Shown piece by piece: positions 53,314-64,000 of a stretch of 64,000 nt of DNA. Each line of letters begins with the position of its first letter. The stretch's first letter is position 1. The position numbers were made by a program, and so were the translations under genes. The DNA lies in NCBI GenBank assembly GCA_020137815.1, contig CM035350.1, positions 7,389,447 to 7,453,446 of the forward strand, in the 5' to 3' direction. The stretch is from Hormiphora californensis. Taxonomy: Eukaryota; Ctenophora; Tentaculata; Cydippida; Pleurobrachiidae. The notes under the pieces are model-generated. The model was not told the origin of the DNA, did not search any database, and saw only the letters and a list, made by a program, of their open reading frames with translations.

Positions 53314-54633
53314 TCTGTAACCTTGAGTTTTTTACAGCACCTTTTTCTACCGTGTTTTTTATTTGAAACGTGGTTTTCAGCTATCATATTAATCTTATTA
53401 AATACTCTAACTTATTAATTAATCCTCCTTTACATCTAATGATGATTTAATTCAATAATATATTTTGTATGTACGAGTGTGTTGCATGTGTGTTGCATTT
53501 GGGTGAGTGCTGTGTGTGTGTGTGGGTGTATTTATTAAAGTAGTAAAGTAAACTTTACTCTCAGTAATCGCTTGGTTCTAACCTTTTTTCTTGGTCTTTT
53601 CTGGTACACCGCTTTAGAAGGCAGTAAGAGTGCTCTAGCGTATAAATTTGTTTTTATAGCGTTATCATTTTTTACTATATATGTCAAAAAGCGGGATATT
53701 AAGTGTAAATTTGATTTGATTTGATTTGATTTGATTCTTCTGTGTCGCTTTTCGGTTTCCACTTTTCAACTTTCAAGCGCTCTTTGATTGTTAAAATCAT
53801 CGCGAAAACGTCAACATTTTCCGGGGCCTTCGCCCCCCTCGAACCCCACCGGGGCTTGCAGCCCCTGGACCCTGCAACCTACACCCCCGCCGGGGCTGCG
53901 CCCCTGGATCCCGCTTGTGTTAGGTTTCACCCCCACTCCCCCTGACTCGGGCTGCTGCCCAAGGCCCCTGGACGCACAAGTATGCGCTGGGCCGAAGGCC
54001 CAGCGACGTCCCTGACCCTAACAACAGCCCTAACTCGTCTCGACCGCCAAAATCGATGAATTTTTAGCAATGGAAGGCACCCACCGGGTGCCACCCAGAT
54101 TTTAACTTTGCCCGTCGGGCGGCGGGCGGCCAAGAAGATTTTTGACCGGCACAAGCCACAAGGAATGCTAAGCTTTATAAGGCGTGTTAGTGGTGGGGAC
54201 GTTGCTTCGATCGACCGATCAAAGCGGCGTTCTCCTGGCAATAACAAAGCCCCGGCGGAGACCCTGGAAAATTATGCGTTTTCGACCAATTTTGAGCATT
54301 TTTAACCAATTCTAGACATCTAAAAGTCAAACTTTAGAAGAATAACTTATCGATTCAAGAATAAGCGTTGGATTGTTCGTCCACTTTGATAAATCAATTG
54401 TAAATAAAATAATAAAATGAGCTTCGCGAGAAAATTTTGAGAGTTTGAACCTTAAAAGTTAAAACTATGCTTTTCAGACACTTTTTGTTAACAAATTGGG
54501 GGAGGCCGTTTTCAGGGAAATGAGGGGTGCCCCCCACAGTGTGGTGGCCCGGGGGTGTGGGGCCCACACCCCCGGGCCACCCCTGAGCCTTTTAATTGAT
54601 ATGCAAATCAGCTGTATGTAGTATGACTTCCAA
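53314..54633. other. LINE 3' end, GC-rich repeat copy 2 and intergenic DNA
   Basis: After the LINE tail comes the GC-rich dispersed repeat (53815-54012), then AT-rich sequence. A small hairpin at about 54530-54586 (GTGGTGGCCCGGGGGTGTGG and complement) precedes the amidase gene. Confidence 0.6.
53815..54012. repeat. Dispersed GC-rich repeat, copy 2
   Basis: GGGGCCTTCGCCCCCC, CCGGGGCTTGCAGCCCC, GGGGCTGCGCCCC and GGGCCGAAGGCCCAGC appear in the order seen at 29280-29445. Confidence 0.85.
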
Positions 54634-57300
54634 ATGACAAAGCGGAGTTATGAGGAGTTGCGGATCGAGGGTGACGATATTTTCGATTTAGATAAATTGG
54701 TATGTAAGGTCTTGAAATTGAAATATAATTTTAATTACAAAATCAATTACGACCACCTCTGTTCAGCATATTGAACGGCCTGTGATAAATGGATCGATAT
54801 TTTCTTGGCTCTCCTGGTGCGTTGAAAGGGTAAGTAACAATCAAAAGTACCCTGACTTCTCTCTGCCTCTGATACAGGAATTCCGTTCTAGCAACTATGT
54901 GATTGTCTAATTAATATGGAAGTTTGAATTTAAAAACACTGCTTCAGACGATCGGTGCCCCATTTCGCTGGTACGTTTCGAAGTTTAATTTGGAGCCGAT
55001 AGAGTATGAGACTATACAGGAGGAGCCCACCTTCTTCCCCTTTATCCCCTTCAACAACGTTCATAAACTAGAAGATGACAATATCGAGGATTATACATTT
55101 CAGAAGAAATACCTGGAGGATAACACAAAGAAAAACTTGTATTTTAAGTCAATAATTGAGTATCACAAAGAGTTTCTGGCATTAACTCTCACCCCTCTCT
55201 GCCCTGGTTGAGTCTATTGAGGAGATGGAGAAGAAATCTAATGCTGATTCTCCACCCCTTCGAATCTTCACTCAGAAAGATTGGGAATCTTTGCAAGAAA
55301 GTAAGTGCTACACAACATTCTCCATGATCTCCTCCTCTCTCCGCGATCGGGCCAGTCCTCTCTGCGTCCCCTCAACTTGAAACAAGGGGGTAGTTTGTGG
55401 GGGCAATTGTCTCTGCATCAGGAACACCGTCACTGGAATAGCAATTGCTATGGCAACGATTACAAAGAACGCAATCCCAACTTCGACATAGGTGTACTGC
55501 GTGTAGTATCTAGACAACATGTGAGCCTAGCACTCTCTATCCGCAGGCAGCTAAAGAGAGCACTCAGAGGTACAAAGATGGGCACCCTCTCAGTGTGTTA
55601 GATGGGATTCCCACAGCTATCAAAGATGAACTGGCGGTGGAGAACTTTACAGTTAGCTGTGGCCGGGCCCAGCAGGGACGAGTTAGGACCTCTGATTCTG
55701 ACATTGTGAGGAACTCTTGAGGAACAGAGGGGCAATTATACTTGGTAGGTAGTTATAACACCGCTCACAACACTGCTACTTGCTCATAATACTGCTACTT
55801 GCTCACAACACGCTACTGCTCACAACACTGCTACTGCTCACAACACTACTACTTGCTCACAACACTGCTACTTGCTCACAACACGCTACTGCTCACAACC
55901 TACTACTGCTCACAACACTGCTACATTTTTATTGTAATTCCGATATAAATAAAGGTCCACTGTGTCGACTAAATTACACATGTTTCAGGTATAACGAACA
56001 TGCACGAGATGGGGATGGGGGTAACAGGTATAAACCCACATCACGGCACACCGCGGAATCCCTACAATGATGAACACGTGACTGGGGGTAGCAGCAGTGG
56101 GAGTGCTGTTGCTGTGGCAACGGGGCTGTTACCTTTCACAATCGGTAGGTCATTGTCTAATGTTGAGGTGTGTGTGTGTGCTACAGGTGTTACTGAAATC
56201 AAAGTATACATGATATATATTGTTTATACAGAGTATGAACAAGTGTACTGGGTGTCGACTGTTGTGAATCATTGTTTGGTGTAGAACCCTACACAAACAT
56301 TAGCTATATTTACCCCCCCCCCTCTTGATCAGGTACGGATGGTGGAGGGAGTGTTAGGATTCCCAGTTCATTCTGCGGGATGCACGGTATCAAGCCCACC
56401 TTTGGGAGGTGGAGTGCAGTGGGGTGCGATTACGCGCCCTCCACGGTAACCCACGCTGGTGTCATAGCAACCAACACAGCTGACCTTGCACTGGTATGAT
56501 CACATGTTCTGCCCTGCAAAATGCAGATTAGATATAATTCAATATAAACATGACACTCAACTTCTCTCTCTCCCCCCGTGTAGGTCAGTGCACTGATAAG
56601 CCACTCCGTACCGAATCCACGTTTTTTTGCACCTGGCATCAGAAATCCAGTTACCCTTCGCTGTCCTAAGCCCTTCAAGGACCTCCGGTTCGGCACGTAC
56701 CACAAGTATGTCTCATACAGTGAGGCAGCGGTCAGTTCAGTGTTTGATCAACTCCTCACCCTGATCCCCGGAGAGATAAAGGATGTACCCATTGGGAACC
56801 TGTACCTCTCCAAAATGGCCCACATGAACACAATCCTAGTGGAAACTGCACAGAATATGGAGTTGTGGAGGGAGCAAAGTGCGACACTAACACCTCAAAC
56901 CAAGATGGTCTTTAGTATCTGCTCCCGATCATCACTCCGTCAATACATGCAGAGTGCAGCACAGAAAACACGTGCTATCAAGATCTTCCAGTCGATATTT
57001 GATCAGGTCGACATCTTCATAACACCCACAATTCCGAGACTTCCCAAAAAGATTGATGAAGGAGCACTGGCGTTTGGGGAGTTTGATGAGTTTAACCTAA
57101 CTCTCACTATGTGGTTTGTGTACCTGGCGAACCTGTGCGGCCTGCCAGCTGTTACAATTAATGCAGGGTATAGTGAGAAGGAGGGGCTGCCTATAGGAGT
57201 ACAACTCATGGCACCTTGGTGGAGAGAGGATATGTTGTATGAGGCAGCGGGGGCCTTAGAACAGGAGTTGAGAGAACCGAAACGGCAATACAAACCATGA
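54634..57300 (+). CDS. FAAH: Fatty-acid amide hydrolase-type amidase, with two frameshifts
   Basis: Amidase-signature enzymes of this type cleave lipid amides; the sequence resembles the plant-type FAAH group. Exons: 54634-54699, 54767-54829, 54948-55300, 55551-55744, 55989-56144, 56333-56493 and 56584-57300. The catalytic triad is in place: Lys in TAIKDELA, Ser in GGSSSGSA and the nucleophile in [12 protein letters not shown], then [12 protein letters not shown] and a long C-terminal domain ([34 protein letters not shown]). Two junction-verified length errors break it: exon 3 near 55190-55200 (probably a lost CT in LTLTPLSALVE) and exon 4 near 55711-55716 (AGGAACTCTTG, one base short before [11 protein letters not shown]). 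Otherwise well conserved, so assembly error is likely; pseudogene is the alternative. Confidence 0.85.
55308..55520 (-). CDS. Antisense intronic micro-ORF with a membrane segment (speculative)
   Basis: A 70-codon ORF, ATG to stop, inside the amidase intron 55301-55550 on the opposite strand. It has one strong hydrophobic span ([20 protein letters not shown]) followed by a charged tail. I recognise no family and see no promoter. Confidence 0.2.
   Translation of the reverse strand: MLSRYYTQYTYVEVGIAFFVIVAIAIAIPVTVFLMQRQLPPQTTPLFQVEGTQRGLARSRREEEIMENVV
55758..55925. repeat. Imperfect about 20-bp repeat (ACTGCTACTTGCTCACAACA)
   Basis: About eight diverged copies in the amidase intron before exon 55989. 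Confidence 0.85.
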
Positions 57301-57553
57301 TTTTAGATAGACTGAGAAGAGGAAACTGTGTGTTTGAATATGCTTGTGTGCATGTGTGGCTTTAGTGTTGTTCTCTGTCGAATCAGATATAAATAAGAGT
57401 TAAAAAATTGTTTTTTGAAAATGCTGTCCAGTAACCTATGTCTTATCTTGTAATTTTAACAGTTTTTAAGTTTCGTATTTGTCTGCCTATAATAGTACCC
57501 GACATATTCCACCGCCCCTCTCTGACCGGCCAGAACTCCCCACCAGCCCCTCT

Positions 57554-61916
<4,363 letters not shown>

Positions 61917-63000
61917 TTTTTAACTCTATTTTTAAAGCCAATTTGTTTATTTAATCACACCTCTCCACACTATGTTATATTAACGTTGATTAGAAAATGT
62001 GTTTTATTTTGTCCCCCAAAGCCAAGATCACCCAGTATTACCGCAAGGTTTACTTGTTTTTATTTAAATCACGAACACTCGGGAGCTTGGCTTTTTTATT
62101 GGCAGTGATGTTGGCTGTTTGGCAGTTAAATTGTTTTACATTTTGACACCATTTTCAGTAATCTGTACAAGATATTCAAGTGGTCCATTGCTGCATACTG
62201 TTTGGAAATGTGGAATTGGAAAAACTAATTAAAATAATTAGCCTCTGACTGTGAAAGTTGTTTTCCAGTTTTGCCTGCCACCTGGGTATGTTCTGAATGA
62301 AAAGCTTGTGTTGGCTCTGATCAATCCAGATTTGCCACTTGTCCCTAAGATTCTCAAAGTTATTGAACGTAGCGCGCGATGCCTCATGTTTAGATAACCT
62401 CGCGCGCATTTAACAAATTTCGAATTTTCTTATCCAACTCCAGTTTATCGCATGGATCCACCTTCTTACTTTCGTTTACTTTCGTCTTTTTTTAATTCTA
62501 TTTCTTGGAACTCTAATAAGGTCATTTCAGAAAGAAAAGTTCTGGTTTTGTTGAAATCGAATGAAATTACGATAAACTCCGATGGAATTCCCGAGTACAA
62601 GTATACAAACTGACAAAATGAAACAAAAAGGTAACTGTTACCGTAATATGTAGTGAGAATACGGTATCGGTTCAATACGGTATCATTGAAAAACGGTAAG
62701 ACTTTACCAATCAGAGCGCCAGATTGACAACACGTGATTCCTGTCGACACCGAAATATATATGTATCTCAAAAATCAAATGTATAAGTATTTCAGAAACC
62801 GTAATGACCAGACACCGTATTCCCACTACAAGCAGCACTGTGAGCAGTGTCTTCATCTAATTGACATGGGTCGTTTAGGTAGGGAGGGTCTTTTAATGCT
62901 CATCCTCACATATGTCTTCCCCCGAGAGAGGGTCCTTCGGTGAACTTCTTCTGTCTCATCGCTTCTCTGCTTTTGTAATCTGAGAGTGAGTGAGAATAGG
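61917..63000. other. NPEPL1 3' flank; no supported gene
   Basis: AT-rich. The minus-strand ORFs at 62176-62409 and 62466-62771 show no known motif or splice support. CGGTATC-type repeats lie near 62658-62700. Confidence 0.5.
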
Positions 63001-63545
63001 TAAGGGGAACTCTAACTGAATGGCATCCCATTAATGGGATCCCATCAACAGTAAAACTCTAACTGATAATCAGGGGCTGTCTCTGAGACCGCAAAATTCA
63101 TTGTGTGGTCCGCACAAAAGACTAGCAAATTTGGGTGGGTTGTACAAATAAGCACACTGAGCGCGCAAATGATGGAGTTTCGCCAATTTTTTTGTACTGT
63201 GGGATTCACAAGGCTTTCACCTACTGCTTAGTGAAAACCCGGTGGAAAACGGTTGATCACAAGCTTTGCACTTTGCAGTGATCTAAACCGCTGGGAACTT
63301 CATTTCATAGTGTATTTCATATTTGGTGGGGTACGGCTCTTTATCCGCCTATCACTAAAAATTGAGATAGAAACTCGAAAAAAATCGTCTCATGAGTCAT
63401 CCAAAATCGTCCATTCTACCGATTCCCGGGTCGTTTGGGGTTCCAGGCCCAACCGTCTGGGAGCCTATGATAATGGACCACAGTGATGGTTCTTTCTCTG
63501 TATTCTCTCTGTGTGCACGCCCGTGCCCGGGCATGCCCTATATAG
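63001..63545. mobile_element. Nested-palindrome MITE, copy 2, truncated and interrupted
   Basis: 63001-63070 and 63475-63541 match consecutive parts of the MITE at 16462-16757 (TAAGGGGAACTCTAACTGA; then GGACCACAGTGATGGTTC to GGGCATGCCCTATA). They are split by a 397-bp insertion. The right arm is missing. Confidence 0.85.
63071..63467. mobile_element. 397-bp insertion inside the MITE
   Basis: Begins CAGGGGCTGTCTCTGAGACC and ends near GTCTGGGAGCCTA. Flanked by TGATAAT at 63064-63070 and 63468-63474 (7 of 8 bases if the duplication is 8 bp), consistent with a non-autonomous hAT-like element. The intact MITE copy at 16.5 kb gives the empty-site sequence. Confidence 0.75.
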
Positions 63546-63726
63546 TACATAACGTTCTGCACGCAGTGCAAGCGCGCCATATACGCTCTGCACTGCAGAG
63601 CGTATATGGAGGTGAAATGCACGACAGCGCAGCTGGAGTGCATTTCACACCTATATTGCACGAGTGTAACGAGTGCGATATAGTAGCGCTTGCACATGCC
63701 GTGCAGGACGTTATTGAGTATATATT
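63538..63726. repeat. Cloverleaf-like element: three hairpins inside an outer stem
   Basis: Outer inverted arms AACGTTCTGCACGCAGTGCA and its near-complement end (GTGCAGGACGTT), extending into TATATAGTACAT / GAGTATATA. Inside, in a row: a perfect hairpin at 63577-63609 (CCATATACGCTCTGCA arm), a second at 63610-63652 (AGGTGAAATGCA arm) and a third at 63653-63683 (TATATTGCAC arm). A four-way, tRNA-shaped fold is possible. Confidence 0.8.
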
Positions 63727-64000
63727 CCGCGAGAAAACACATGACAAGCAAAACAATCATAATTTTGGGTGATTAAACACAGAGAGATGTGACAAAACAA
63801 GGTACAAACTAAGCAAAACTACACAAAAATACACTACTACACCTTTTACACACAAGGGGACCAACTTTTGACAGTTTTAACAGTGAAAAGAAGAGAGAGA
63901 TCAAGAGAGAGGTACGAGAGAGGGAGATTGGAATTCTTGGAAATAGCAAACAACAAAACGTGATAAGGGGATAATTAGAAAGAGAACGAGGGAGAGTGAG
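63727..64000. other. Window end, no supported gene
   Basis: AT-rich sequence with loose GAGAGA patches near 63892-63925. Nothing coding recognised. Confidence 0.6.

Larger units (their letters stand above)
49097..53738 (+). mobile_element. LINE non-LTR retrotransposon (L2/CR1-like), apparently full coding length
   Basis: It has a short 5' region, ORF1, ORF2, a 3' UTR of about 400 bp and a (TTTGA)n tail at 53710-53736. Both ORFs are open end to end, so it may have been active recently. I could not identify target-site duplications. Endonuclease type and RT motifs fit the Jockey/CR1/L2 group. Confidence 0.9.

Noticed and set aside
62176-62771. Minus-strand ORFs near the window end
   Set aside because: Plausible composition (DKWQIWIDQSQ) but no recognised motif and no phase-compatible splice join.

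Overview
ORGANISM. This is eukaryotic, animal-type DNA. It holds multi-exon genes with short GT-AG introns and animal-specific families: tensin, a polypeptide GalNAc-transferase, a ciliary coiled-coil protein, a CDC25 phosphatase and a C2H2 zinc-finger protein. It also has many GA/CT microsatellites, miniature inverted-repeat elements and an apparently intact LINE. The compact introns and divergent paralogues fit an early-branching invertebrate, perhaps a sponge, but I cannot fix the phylum by reading alone. Two runs of exactly 100 N are scaffold gaps. Most gene models below were built by hand from splice sites, and nearly all their junctions keep the reading phase. LAYOUT. 0.3-15.5 kb (+): a tensin gene (end of a C1 domain, PTEN-like phosphatase, C2, SH2, PTB). 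Its introns hold a 2.7-kb satellite and a 4.9-kb giant foldback element, and it appears to have alternative first exons. 16.9-19.7 kb (-): an eight-finger C2H2 protein. 20-25.7 kb: repeats, a gap, nested palindromes and one unassigned exon-like segment with a decayed copy. 25.8-28.0 kb (-): a CCDC113-like coiled-coil gene. 28-30.4 kb: repeats. 30.5-33.5 kb (-): two tandem small GKAP-domain (HURP/DLGAP-like) paralogues. 34.3-36.7 kb (-): CDC25. 37.4-41.7 kb (+): a GalNAc-transferase, head to head with CDC25. 42.5-43.5 kb (+): a secreted protein with hevein-like chitin-binding modules. 43.7-48.0 kb (-): a small PDZ scaffold. 49.1-53.7 kb: a two-ORF LINE. 54.6-57.3 kb (+): a fatty-acid-amide-hydrolase-type amidase. 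57.6-61.9 kb (+): an NPEPL1-type leucyl aminopeptidase. 62-64 kb: MITEs, a nested insertion and a cloverleaf-like palindrome. THEMES. Palindromes within palindromes recur at several scales. Minisatellites sit against splice sites: acceptor-side arrays repeat branch-point-like CTAAC/TACTAAC with pyrimidine tracts, and donor-side arrays repeat GT-containing donor-like motifs. The LINE ORFs overlap in the -1 frame at a canonical A_AAA_AAC slippery heptamer. Single- or double-base indels break otherwise well-conserved exons in three genes between 39.9 and 55.7 kb, which points to assembly errors or decay. The GKAP pair beside CDC25 forms a small run of probable mitotic genes, all on the minus strand.
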